The notes beneath the pieces were generated by a model. That model saw only the letters and a list, made by a program, of their open reading frames with translations. It searched no databases and was not told where the DNA came from. Of a DNA stretch of 17,972 bases, positions 7,001 to 14,483 are shown piece after piece (the first letter of the stretch is position 1; each line of letters opens with the position of its first letter). The position numbers and the translations under genes are program-made. The stretch is from Synergistetes bacterium JGI 0000079-D21. GTDB taxonomy: Bacteria > Synergistota > Synergistia > Synergistales > 79-D21. Location of the stretch: positions 8,139 through 26,110 of the forward strand of contig AQRZ01000051.1 of NCBI GenBank assembly GCA_000402835.1, written 5' to 3'.

Positions 7001-9166
7001 CTAGCTCCCCTTCCGATTCTTTTCCCCCGACTGGGATTCGGATTCATTATACAGAATCCTCCGGAGCTTCCGGAGCGCCGTCTCAAAATGCTGCGGGCCG
7101 ATCTCCACCAGGCCATTCGTGAAAGCCTTCCCGAGATGTTCCCTCATCGCTTCTTCCGCGGCTGAGCGGCAGAGGTTCTCCAGTTCCGCTCCGTTCATCC
7201 CTTCCGTTTCGCAGGCAAGCCGCGCAAGGCTGACCTCTGAAGAAAGAGGTTTTCGCCTGGTCAGAACGGAAAGGATCTCCAACCGTTCCGCTTCATTGGG
7301 ATCCGAAAGCCCGATTTCAATTTCAAAACGCCCGGCACCCCTCACCCTCGTATCCAGCCCCTTCGGATCGATAGCCGTTCCGATGACTGAAACTCCCCGC
7401 ATGTCTGCGATTCCGTTCATTTCGGCACAAAACTGCGCAATCAGCCTTTCCGAGACGGGATTTCGCTCCAAGCCATCCTGCGAGGGGAAGAGGGAATCGA
7501 TCCCATCCAGGCATAGAATGGAAGGGGATGACTGCCTCGCCACGTGGAACGCGTGACGGAGGGCCTTTTCTCCTTCTCCGATATAGCGCGACAGCAATGC
7601 CGGTCCCTGGACATAGATGAAATTCAGGCCCGTTTCCCGGGCCAGCGCTTTGACAAGCAGGCTTTTTCCGGAACCTCCGCGGCCGTGAATCAGGATGCCC
7701 CGGGGAGGGCGTGCATCAAGCTGCCGGAAAAGTTCTTCGTTGAGAAGCGGCCATTCTACCGCCTGCCGCAGAGCTTCCTTGACGCTTTGGAACCCGCCGA
7801 TATCCTCCCATCCCACTTCGGGAACATCGAGGAAAACTTCTCTCAGCGCAGAAGGCTCAACTTCCTTGAGAGCTTCCTCGAAATCCCCGGAGGTCACTTG
7901 AAGCCTTTCCAGGAGGTCATTCCGGGAATCTCCTTTCTGAAGCTCGAGAGAAGTCAGAAACCGACGAAGCGCGCTCATCGCCGCTTCTTTGGCAAGAGCC
8001 TCGAGATCGGCCCCTACGAAGCCGTGCGTACGGTTCGCCAGCCCATGCAAATCCACATCTTCCGAAAGGGGCATCCCGCGGGTGTGAATTTGCAGGATCT
8101 CCAGGCGTCCCTGTCGGTTCGGGACAGGAATGGCAATCTCCCGGTCGAACCTGCCGGGCCTTCTCAAAGCAGGATCCAAAGCGTTGGGGATGTTGGTCGC
8201 AGCCATGACGATGACCTTCCCGCGCGATTCGAGTCCGTCCATCAGGGCCAAAAGCTGGGCGACAACCCTTCTTTCTACCTGTTTTTCGCTTCCCATTTCT
8301 TCGCGCTTCGGCGCGATCGCGTCGATTTCGTCGATAAAAAGGACGGCGGGAGCGTTCCGGTTCGCTTCTTCAAACACTGCCCTGAGTCTCGCTTCGCTTT
8401 CCCCGTAATACTTGCCGATGATCTCCGGACCTGAGATCGAGGTAAAGAAAATGTTCGATTCGTTTGCCACCGCTCGGGCCAGCGCGGTTTTTCCGGATCC
8501 CGGGGGGCCGAATAAAAGGATTCCTTTTGGCGGTTCGATCCCGAGTTTCCTGAAGACCTCGGGGAACCTCAGGGGCACTTCGACCATCTCCCGGATTCGC
8601 CGGATCTGAGGCCCCAATCCTCCGATGTCCTCGTAGGAGACCCGTTGCCTGGTGTTCGGTTCCCGTCTCGCCCCTGCAGTTTCGCCTTCCAGCCTGATTT
8701 CGGTTTCTTCAACGACGAGAACGACTCCGCCAGGAGTTGTCTTTTTAACGAGGAATTCGCACCGGCTGTTGCCCAGAATCGTTCCGCGAATCCTTCCTCC
8801 CCGAAGAAGGCCCTTTCCCTGCAGGAAGGAAGCGAGGAGGACTATTCCGCCCGGAAAATCCGACACGGGTTCTCCAGATAGCTGCACCAGCGTCACGTCG
8901 AGCGCCCTTTCGCATTTTGCCCGTATCAGGTCAACTTTTTCACCAAGGGCGACACCCAGGTTATCCCTCGTCACTCGATCAACAAGGATCAAGGATTTGC
9001 CTCGATCATCCACTTCGCAGGGCAAGACCCGTACCGGATACGAACGTTTCCCTTCGATCAGCACCAGGTCGCCTTCGGAAAACCCGTAAAATGCCATGTC
9101 CTTCGGATCGATCCTGGCAATCCCCTGATCTACATCACCCGCGTGAGCTTCCCTGACGATCAGCAT
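7001..9166 (-). CDS. CDC48/VAT-like AAA+ ATPase with degenerate second AAA domain
   Basis: A 721-residue protein with the p97/VAT/CDC48 layout: an N-terminal double-psi barrel domain (1-165, beginning [20 protein letters not shown]), AAA domain D1 (about 180-440) and AAA domain D2 (about 450-700). Such hexamers unfold or extract protein substrates using ATP. D1 is intact, with Walker A GPPGSGKT at 220-227, Walker B FIDEID with Asp279-Glu280, pore loop KYYGE, sensor-1 ATN and arginine fingers in RRPGRFD. D2 keeps Walker A (GRGGSGKS, 495-502), but its Walker B reads CLDGID with Gly555 for the catalytic Glu, and its sensor-1 Asn position reads Ile. D2 may bind but not hydrolyse ATP (inference). 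I chose the ATG at 9166 because the N-domain homology begins there and GGGAAGGCAGG precedes it; the longer frame to 9307 would run into the aminotransferase gene. It is co-transcribed with transketolase. Confidence 0.9.
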   Translation of the reverse strand: MLIVREAHAGDVDQGIARIDPKDMAFYGFSEGDLVLIEGKRSYPVRVLPCEVDDRGKSLILVDRVTRDNLGVALGEKVDLIRAKCERALDVTLVQLSGEPVSDFPGGIVLLASFLQGKGLLRGGRIRGTILGNSRCEFLVKKTTPGGVVLVVEETEIRLEGETAGARREPNTRQRVSYEDIGGLGPQIRRIREMVEVPLRFPEVFRKLGIEPPKGILLFGPPGSGKTALARAVANESNIFFTSISGPEIIGKYYGESEARLRAVFEEANRNAPAVLFIDEIDAIAPKREEMGSEKQVERRVVAQLLALMDGLESRGKVIVMAATNIPNALDPALRRPGRFDREIAIPVPNRQGRLEILQIHTRGMPLSEDVDLHGLANRTHGFVGADLEALAKEAAMSALRRFLTSLELQKGDSRNDLLERLQVTSGDFEEALKEVEPSALREVFLDVPEVGWEDIGGFQSVKEALRQAVEWPLLNEELFRQLDARPPRGILIHGRGGSGKSLLVKALARETGLNFIYVQGPALLSRYIGEGEKALRHAFHVARQSSPSILCLDGIDSLFPSQDGLERNPVSERLIAQFCAEMNGIADMRGVSVIGTAIDPKGLDTRVRGAGRFEIEIGLSDPNEAERLEILSVLTRRKPLSSEVSLARLACETEGMNGAELENLCRSAAEEAMREHLGKAFTNGLVEIGPQHFETALRKLRRILYNESESQSGEKNRKGS

Positions 9167-9199
9167 GATGGGTTCAACCTGCCTTCCCGTGAAATTGCA

Positions 9200-9240
9200 A
9201 AGGGCTCCCTGCCGCCCTTCAATGGCGCCGGGGAGCCCTT
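9200..9240 (-). terminator. Hairpin between aminotransferase and CDC48-like gene, possible terminator
   Basis: A perfect 10-bp inverted repeat (AAGGGCTCCC at 9200-9209, GGGAGCCCTT at 9231-9240) lies in the 94-bp gap after the aminotransferase stop codon. Read on the minus strand it ends in CCCTTTGCAATTT, a weak T-rich tail. The 21-base loop is long for a strong intrinsic terminator, so partial termination or transcript processing are both possible. Confidence 0.4.
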
Positions 9241-9260
9241 CAGAAGCTCGATTCCCGTTT

Positions 9261-10475
9261 TCAGGCGGAGACGGAAACGGCTTCCACGCGCCCGGGATAC
9301 GCTTCAAGGCCCGCCTTCAGGATGTCCATCGCGCGGGCGAGGTCCTTCTCCTTCAGGACGTAGGCCAGCCGCACTTCATCCCGTCCAAGTCCCGGAGTCG
9401 CGTAAAAGCCTTCCGCCGGGGCCATCATGACCGTTTCCCCGTCCACATCGAAATCCTTCAGCATCCAGATGACGAATTTTTCCGCGTTGTCGACCGGAAG
9501 CTTAACCACCACATAGAAAGCTCCCTTCGGTTCTTCGCAGATGACACCGGGCATTTCCTTCAGTGCCTTGTATAGGATGTTCCTCCGGCGCGTGTATTCC
9601 TCGTTGACCTCCTTTAGGTAGGACATAGGAGTCTTGTACAGTTCCGCAGCCCCGACCTGTTCGAGGGTTGGGACACAAAGCCTCCCCTGGGCAAGCTTCA
9701 TGACCTGCGACATGAGCTCCGCGTTCTTCGAGGAAATGCAGCCGATCCTGGCTCCGCAGGCGCTGTACCGCTTCGAAACGGAATCGACCAGGATCACCCG
9801 GTCTTCGATTTCCTTGATCGTCCCGAAACTCGTGTACTTCAGCCCATCGTACACGAACTCCCTGTAAACCTCATCGGAGATGATGAAGAGGTCTCGTTTC
9901 CTGGCGATCTCCGCGAGCATCTGGATCTCCTGGTCGGTGTAGACAACCCCCGTCGGATTTCCGGGGTTCGAGATGAGGATCGCCTTCGTGTTCGGGCCGA
10001 CCAACTTTTCGATCTCTGCCGCGGCCGGAAGATGGAACCCGCATTCCGCCTTGGTCGTGATGGGCTTGATGGAAACGTTGACGGCCTGGCCGAACCCATT
10101 GTAGTTCGTATAGAACGGTTCAGGAACCAGGATTTCGTCTCCGGGATCACAGAGGGCAATCATGGCAAACATCAACGCTTCGCTGCCGCCGTTCGTGATG
10201 ATGATGTGCTCGCGCCCGTATTCGATCCCGTAACCCTCGTAATACTTTCGGATCGCGTCGATCAGTTCGTTGCTCCCTGCCGAGGTGGAATAGGCCAAAA
10301 CGTCTTCCCTAAAGTTGCGGATGGCCTCGAAGAAACCCGCCGGCGTGACGATGTCGGGTTGGCCTATGTTCAGGTGGTAGACCTTTTTCCCTTTCGCTTT
10401 GGCTTCGTTCGCATAGGGGACAAGTTTCCTGATCGGGGATGCTTGCATACCCGTGATCCGTTTTGAAAACTTCAT
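9261..10475 (-). CDS. PLP-dependent class I aminotransferase, aspartate aminotransferase-like
   Basis: A 404-residue fold type I aminotransferase of the aspartate/aromatic aminotransferase group, which moves the amino group from an amino acid to a 2-oxo acid in the cytoplasm. The PLP-binding residues are visible: Lys235 (Schiff base) in SVSKRYSACGARIG, Asp201 and Tyr204 in SDEVY, Asn173 in NPGNPTG, and the phosphate-binding Arg243. The N-terminal NIGQPDIVTP and glycine-rich TNGGSEA segments are typical. Length is normal for the family. The ATG at 10475 has AAGGAG about 11 nt upstream. It follows alanine racemase by 45 bp and lies downstream of the alanine/glycine symporter, so it could convert alanine to pyruvate or supply glutamate-linked nitrogen transfer (inference). 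The substrate cannot be read from the sequence. Confidence 0.92.
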   Translation of the reverse strand: MKFSKRITGMQASPIRKLVPYANEAKAKGKKVYHLNIGQPDIVTPAGFFEAIRNFREDVLAYSTSAGSNELIDAIRKYYEGYGIEYGREHIIITNGGSEALMFAMIALCDPGDEILVPEPFYTNYNGFGQAVNVSIKPITTKAECGFHLPAAAEIEKLVGPNTKAILISNPGNPTGVVYTDQEIQMLAEIARKRDLFIISDEVYREFVYDGLKYTSFGTIKEIEDRVILVDSVSKRYSACGARIGCISSKNAELMSQVMKLAQGRLCVPTLEQVGAAELYKTPMSYLKEVNEEYTRRRNILYKALKEMPGVICEEPKGAFYVVVKLPVDNAEKFVIWMLKDFDVDGETVMMAPAEGFYATPGLGRDEVRLAYVLKEKDLARAMDILKAGLEAYPGRVEAVSVSA

Positions 10476-10520
10476 TCTTCAACACGCTCCTTCTTTTTCG
10501 GCTTCATCTTGTAAACCATT

Positions 10521-11642
10521 TCAGACATAGACCCTTGGTACCCTTCTCGAGAACATCCCGGGGATCTCGTAGTTGATCGTACCCAGCCTTGCCGCGACTT
10601 CGTCGACGGTGATCGTTTCCCCCCCCTGGGAACCGATCAGGACGACTTCATCCCCCACCTGCGCTTCCGGGATATGGTTGACGTTGATCATGCACTGGTC
10701 CATGCAGATGCTTCCAACAACGGGAGCCCTGCGACCCCGAACGAGGACCTCCGCCTTGAAGTTCAGCAGCCGTGTCCACCCGTCATTGTACCCCAGCGGA
10801 AGGGCAGCGATTCTCTCCTCTCCCCGGGTCATGTACCGAAGTCCATAACTGATCCCGCTGCCTGCGGGGAGAGTCCTCAAGCACGCGATCGCCGTCTTCA
10901 CCTCGAAGACCGGTTTCAGCTCGACACTTCTTCGGACGGCGGCGGAAGGCCACATCCCGTAAAGGATCACTCCCGGGCGAACCGCGTCAAGGTGCATCTC
11001 CGGAAGGGACAGCGTCGCTGCGCTATTGCAGGCATGGCGGATCCGAACCCCCACGTTTCGCGATCGCAGGAGTTCCAGGACATCTCCAAAGCGGCGGAAT
11101 TGCCACCGCGTATAGTCAAGGTTAATTTCGTCCGCAGTTGCGAAATGAGTAAAAACCCCTTCGACCTCCAGTCCGGGCAGGGCAAGGATTTCGTTCAGGA
11201 CGGAGGGAAGCTGGTCAGGGAGGAAGCCGATCCTTCCCATCCCGGTGTCGATCTTCAGGTGGACGCGGGCAGGTTTCCCCTGCCGGACTGCAGCCTCGCT
11301 CATGGCCCGTGCAAAGTCCAAATCCGTGCAGGCTGCAGCGATATCCTGCCGGACCATCTCAAAGGCGGCACAGGGAGCGGAGGCCCCAAGCACGAGGATC
11401 GGTTCACCAAAACCGTTTTCCCGAAGCTCAATCGCCTCTTCCGGGATTGCCACGGCAAAGCGCTGTGCGCCCCCATCCCGAAAGGCCCTTGCAGCCTGGA
11501 TCATCCCTGTCCCGTATCCATTCGCCTTCACGACAGCAATCGGCTGGACTCTGGGGCCAACCCACTCCCGGACCGCCGCAAAATTCGATTTCAGGTTTTC
11601 GAGCGAAACTTCCATTCGTGTCGGACGAAATTGCACAAACAT
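10521..11642 (-). CDS. alr: Alanine racemase
   Basis: A PLP-dependent enzyme that interconverts L- and D-alanine in the cytoplasm for peptidoglycan, or here possibly for alanine catabolism. From the ATG at 11642 it has 373 residues, normal for the family. The N-terminal TIM barrel carries the PLP lysine Lys39 in VVKANGYG. The C-terminal beta domain carries the second catalytic base, Tyr266 in GISYGLRY, matching Tyr265 of well-studied bacterial Alr proteins. HLKIDTGMGRIGF, the RHACNSAA segment and the SICMDQ motif are further family signatures. AGGAGG lies only 3 nt before this ATG, so an in-frame GTG at 11636 (9 nt spacing) is a credible alternative start. It lies 81 bp after the symporter gene, with two strong hairpins between, and 45 bp before the aminotransferase. 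Confidence 0.95.
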   Translation of the reverse strand: MFVQFRPTRMEVSLENLKSNFAAVREWVGPRVQPIAVVKANGYGTGMIQAARAFRDGGAQRFAVAIPEEAIELRENGFGEPILVLGASAPCAAFEMVRQDIAAACTDLDFARAMSEAAVRQGKPARVHLKIDTGMGRIGFLPDQLPSVLNEILALPGLEVEGVFTHFATADEINLDYTRWQFRRFGDVLELLRSRNVGVRIRHACNSAATLSLPEMHLDAVRPGVILYGMWPSAAVRRSVELKPVFEVKTAIACLRTLPAGSGISYGLRYMTRGEERIAALPLGYNDGWTRLLNFKAEVLVRGRRAPVVGSICMDQCMINVNHIPEAQVGDEVVLIGSQGGETITVDEVAARLGTINYEIPGMFSRRVPRVYV

Positions 11643-11660
11643 TCGCCTCCTCATGAGGAA

Positions 11661-11687
11661 GGCGGGGCAGGTCACGCCCGCCCCGCC
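11661..11687 (-). repeat. GC-rich hairpin in the agcS-alr spacer (alr-proximal)
   Basis: A perfect 8-bp stem (GGCGGGGC 11661-11668, GCCCCGCC 11680-11687) with an 11-base loop ends 18 bases before the alr start codon. There is no T-tract after it, so it may regulate ribosome access or stabilise the transcript end rather than terminate transcription. Confidence 0.45.
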
Positions 11688-11691
11688 GGAA

Positions 11692-11711
11692 CCGGGCCTT
11701 GATCGGCCCGG
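11692..11711 (-). repeat. GC-rich hairpin in the agcS-alr spacer (agcS-proximal)
   Basis: A perfect 7-bp stem (CCGGGCC 11692-11698, GGCCCGG 11705-11711) with a 6-base loop starts 12 bases after the agcS stop codon. Together with the adjacent hairpin it fills most of the intergenic space. No T-tract follows, so it could be a weak terminator or an RNA-stability element. Confidence 0.45.
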
Positions 11712-11723
11712 AAATTTCTCGAA

Positions 11724-13115
11724 CTAGATTTTCAAGGCCCCGGAACGCCGCTTTTCGTCGAAATCCTTGACGAGTTTTTTCAGGGTTCCCGACAGAAGCA
11801 GCAGCGCGATGAGGTTGGGAATCGCCATCAGACCGTTCAGGGTATCGGCAAGATCCCAAAGGTTCGTCAGGAAGGCCGCCCCGCCGCCGAGAGCTTCCCC
11901 GGAGGCGCCGAGTATGACAAAGAGGATCCAAAGGACCTTCATGACCGGGATGAATTTCACGCCGAAAACGTAGACCGCAGCCGTCTCTCCGTACCAGTAC
12001 CAGCCCAGGATCGTCGAGAAGGCAAAAAGCGCCAGGCCGACAGAGAGGATCATCGTCCCCGTGCCCCCCAGGACGGTCTGGAAGGCCGACAGGGAAAGTT
12101 TCGCTCCGGTCAGTTCAGGCTGCCCGGTCAGGACACCGCTCGTCAGGATGGCCAGTGCAGTCAGAGAGCAGATCACGATCGTGTCGGTGAAAACCTCGAA
12201 AAGCCCATACATCCCCTGGCGCATCGGGTGGTCGACAACGGCCGTCGCATGAACCATCGGGGCGGAACCAAGACCGGCCTCGTTGGAGAAGACACCCCGT
12301 GCAATTCCCTTCGTCAGTGCGATCTTGACCGACCAGCCTGCCAACGCCCCGGGTAGCGCCATCGGGTCCGAGAAAGCGTATTTCACCGCATTGCCGAGCG
12401 CCATCGGAATGGCGCTGGCGTGGGTGAAGACGACGATGATCCCGCCGACGATGTAGAAGATTGCCATGAACGGAACGAGGTAGGTGGTGACCTCGGAGAT
12501 CCTCTTCAGTCCACCGACGATGACGAGACCCGTCAGGACGGCGACGATGATACCGGTATACATGTTGGGGATGCCGAAACCGAGGTTGAAGCCCTCAGCC
12601 GTGGAGTTCGCCTGGACGGCGCAGCCGATGCCGAAGGATGCAAGGAAAGCAAATAGGGCGAAGAGCCACGCCAGCCATTTCTGCCCGGTCCCCTTCTCCA
12701 GAATGTACATGGTGCCGCCGCGCCAGTTGCCGGTGGGGTCTTTTTCCCTGTAGTGGACGGCCAGGGCGACCTCGCACATCTTGGTGGTCATACCGAACAC
12801 CGCAGAGACCAGCATCCAGAACAAAGCACCGGGACCGCCGAGGTGCAGGGCCGTCGCAACCCCCGCGATGTTCCCGGTGCCGACGGTCGAGGCCAAGGCC
12901 GTGGAGAGGGCGGCAAAGGAAGAAATCGTTCCTTCGCCTTCTTTCTTTTTGCCCAGGTTCCCGAACACTTCCTTGAACATCAGGAAGAAATACCGAAGCT
13001 GCGGGAGTCCCAGGATAAGAGTCAGGTAAACCCCCGTACCGACGAGCAATGTGAGCATCCAGGGACCCCATACGATACCATTGATTACGCCGTTGATTTT
13101 CATAATTGCTTCCAT
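11724..13115 (-). CDS. Sodium:alanine/glycine symporter, AGCS family
   Basis: A 463-residue inner-membrane transporter of the AGCS (AlsT/DagA/AgcS) family, which imports alanine or glycine with sodium. About 10-11 hydrophobic membrane segments are evident. Family signatures include STALASTVGTGNIAGVATAL (about residues 71-89), the GGPGALFWM segment, and GIARGVFSNEAGLGSAPM, the characteristic AGCS motif in the second half. Length is typical. The ATG at 13115 is preceded by AAGGAGGAGG about 9 nt away; an in-frame ATG at 13103 is less favoured. It lies immediately downstream of the glycine reductase operon but has its own candidate promoter and a leader of about 140 nt. The context suggests glycine uptake for GrdA/GrdB, with alanine as an alternative given the alanine racemase that follows (inference). 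Confidence 0.94.
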   Translation of the reverse strand: MEAIMKINGVINGIVWGPWMLTLLVGTGVYLTLILGLPQLRYFFLMFKEVFGNLGKKKEGEGTISSFAALSTALASTVGTGNIAGVATALHLGGPGALFWMLVSAVFGMTTKMCEVALAVHYREKDPTGNWRGGTMYILEKGTGQKWLAWLFALFAFLASFGIGCAVQANSTAEGFNLGFGIPNMYTGIIVAVLTGLVIVGGLKRISEVTTYLVPFMAIFYIVGGIIVVFTHASAIPMALGNAVKYAFSDPMALPGALAGWSVKIALTKGIARGVFSNEAGLGSAPMVHATAVVDHPMRQGMYGLFEVFTDTIVICSLTALAILTSGVLTGQPELTGAKLSLSAFQTVLGGTGTMILSVGLALFAFSTILGWYWYGETAAVYVFGVKFIPVMKVLWILFVILGASGEALGGGAAFLTNLWDLADTLNGLMAIPNLIALLLLSGTLKKLVKDFDEKRRSGALKI

Positions 13116-13194
13116 AACCTCAATCCTCCTCCTTCTCAGGCTAATTCCCTTCGATCGTTGCCTTGGAACAAGGACTCCGCAAACCGTGCCCCTA

Positions 13195-13208
13195 TTTCAG
13201 GCCTGAAA
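13195..13208. promoter_or_regulatory. Perfect 14-bp palindrome in the agcS leader, possible operator
   Basis: TTTCAGGCCTGAAA is a perfect dyad located about 80 bases before the agcS start codon and downstream of the predicted -10 box. It could bind a dimeric regulator or be a short RNA hairpin. Chance occurrence cannot be excluded, and no second copy was seen in the window. Confidence 0.3.
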
Positions 13209-13259
13209 AAAATCCCCCCCTTCGAAAAAATCGGATATCGTATATTTAATATTTTCACG

Positions 13260-13288
13260 ATTATAACATGGTCGGTGCCCGCCGAGAA
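13260..13288 (-). promoter_or_regulatory. Predicted agcS promoter
   Basis: On the minus strand a perfect TATAAT (13260-13265) lies 17 bases downstream of TTCTCG (13283-13288), a weak -35 box matching 3 of 6 positions. The transcript would carry a leader of about 140 nt before the agcS ATG. The -35 box lies inside the inverted repeat after grdD, so binding there could affect initiation (inference). Confidence 0.45.
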
Positions 13289-13307
13289 GTTCTCGGCAAA
13301 CACCGAC
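13271..13307 (-). terminator. Extended hairpin after grdD, probable end of the grd operon
   Basis: Outer 7-bp arms (GTCGGTG 13271-13277, CACCGAC 13301-13307) and an inner 8-bp inverted repeat (GCCGAGAA 13281-13288, TTCTCGGC 13290-13297) are separated by a symmetric 3x3 internal loop. It begins 7 bases after the grdD stop. No U-tract follows on the transcript, so it may act as a weak terminator, a 3'-end stabiliser or an operator for the agcS promoter it overlaps. Confidence 0.45.
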
Positions 13308-13314
13308 CCAGACG

Positions 13315-14472
13315 TTAAAGGTATCCTGACTTTTTCAGGCATTGTTCCGCCTTTTCCAGATTTTTCGAAGAAATCTTGATCACCGGCCCCGTGCATCCCA
13401 TCGCGGACTCCGCGTAGATCGCCGCTTTCCAGAGTTCCCGGACCGCTTCCTCAATGTTGAGCACGTCGATTCCGTGAATTTCTTCGTCGGTTGGTTCGGC
13501 GGCGGGGCATAGGACGTCTTCCTCACCGGCAACGGGCTTCTTTCGCATTCCAAGAAGGACGGATTCAAGGCCTGCTTCTTTTGCCATCCTCAATTCTTCC
13601 TGGACCACGGACGGCAGGGCTGCAGCGGCAACTGCCGCAGTGTAAGCCAGGGCCTTCGCGATCACGGGGGCGCCGGATGCACGGGAAATGATGGAGATGA
13701 CGTGCGGCCATCCTTGCCCAACGGAGGGACCGTATCCCCACCCGATGGACTCGTACCCTCCTCCGGTGGTGAAGGAGGAAAAGAGTTTCATCAGGACGTT
13801 CCCGGTCAGGGTGTCCGTTACACAGACATCGACTGCACCCGCCAGGAGGTCGTTCCCTCTCAGGATCGCGCCTCCGTCCTTGCGGACGCTCTCGCCGTAG
13901 GTCACCTTGTATCCCTTGTCCCGAAGCTGGGACAAGGCACGGAAGACCGTCTGGGCTCCTTCAACGTTCAGGATGCCGACTGTCGGATTTTCCTTGCCGA
14001 GAGCTTTCGCGACTGCGATGCCGAAGACCGCGTTCAACACCATCGCTTCCGTTCTCTGCGGTGAACTCGATCCTGTCGTTGAAGCGATCAGCATGTCTTT
14101 CCCCCTGCCCGGCGTGACAACACGGCCGATTGTCGTAACCCCCAGGGGAAAGGGATAGTGCAGGGCTACCGCTCCATCGATCCGCTTCTCCTTCAGGGCC
14201 TTTTCCATGGCCTCGGAGATCCTGGCCTCGCAATCGGTTTCTTCGGTCTCGATCCACTCCAGGTCTTCATATCCAGGAGTTCTGGGGCCGATCATGACGA
14301 CCGAAAGGCCAGGGGTCTCCCGTTGGGCAAGCCGGGCGCCGGAAGCCATTTCTTCGGGTCCCAGCTCGCTCCCCCTAGCCATGAGACCGACTCGCCTGCG
14401 CGGTCCCCCGGACTTCGCCGCCTCGACGATCTCGGAAAGGATTTCGCCAACGGTGCGTTTCAATTCCGTCAA
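13315..14472 (-). CDS. grdD: Glycine reductase complex component C, subunit alpha (GrdD)
   Basis: GrdD belongs to the PlsX-like phosphate acyltransferase group. With GrdC it forms protein C, which takes the carboxymethyl-selenoether from selenoprotein A and releases acetyl phosphate by phosphorolysis of an acetyl-enzyme. The 385-residue length is normal for the family. The essential C-terminal cysteine, described as Cys359 in Eubacterium acidaminophilum, is here Cys360 in SAMGCTGPVIKI. Glycine-rich PlsX-like segments such as ASTTGSSSPQRTEA and TDTLTGNVLMKLFSSFTTGG are present. The start is TTG at 14472, behind a GGGGGGAT purine stretch; there is no upstream ATG in the gap. It lies 11 bp after grdC and is the last gene of the operon. 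Confidence 0.95.
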   Translation of the reverse strand: MTELKRTVGEILSEIVEAAKSGGPRRRVGLMARGSELGPEEMASGARLAQRETPGLSVVMIGPRTPGYEDLEWIETEETDCEARISEAMEKALKEKRIDGAVALHYPFPLGVTTIGRVVTPGRGKDMLIASTTGSSSPQRTEAMVLNAVFGIAVAKALGKENPTVGILNVEGAQTVFRALSQLRDKGYKVTYGESVRKDGGAILRGNDLLAGAVDVCVTDTLTGNVLMKLFSSFTTGGGYESIGWGYGPSVGQGWPHVISIISRASGAPVIAKALAYTAAVAAAALPSVVQEELRMAKEAGLESVLLGMRKKPVAGEEDVLCPAAEPTDEEIHGIDVLNIEEAVRELWKAAIYAESAMGCTGPVIKISSKNLEKAEQCLKKSGYL

Positions 14473-14483
14473 GGGGATCCCCC

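Noticed and set aside
9167..9307. N-terminal extension of the CDC48-like protein to 9307
   Set aside because: The extension is low-complexity, overlaps the aminotransferase end and contains the intergenic hairpin. N-domain homology begins at the ATG at 9166.
13116..13260. Glycine riboswitch in the symporter leader
   Set aside because: The conserved glycine-aptamer core sequences and tandem arrangement are not visible by eye. An Rfam scan would be decisive.
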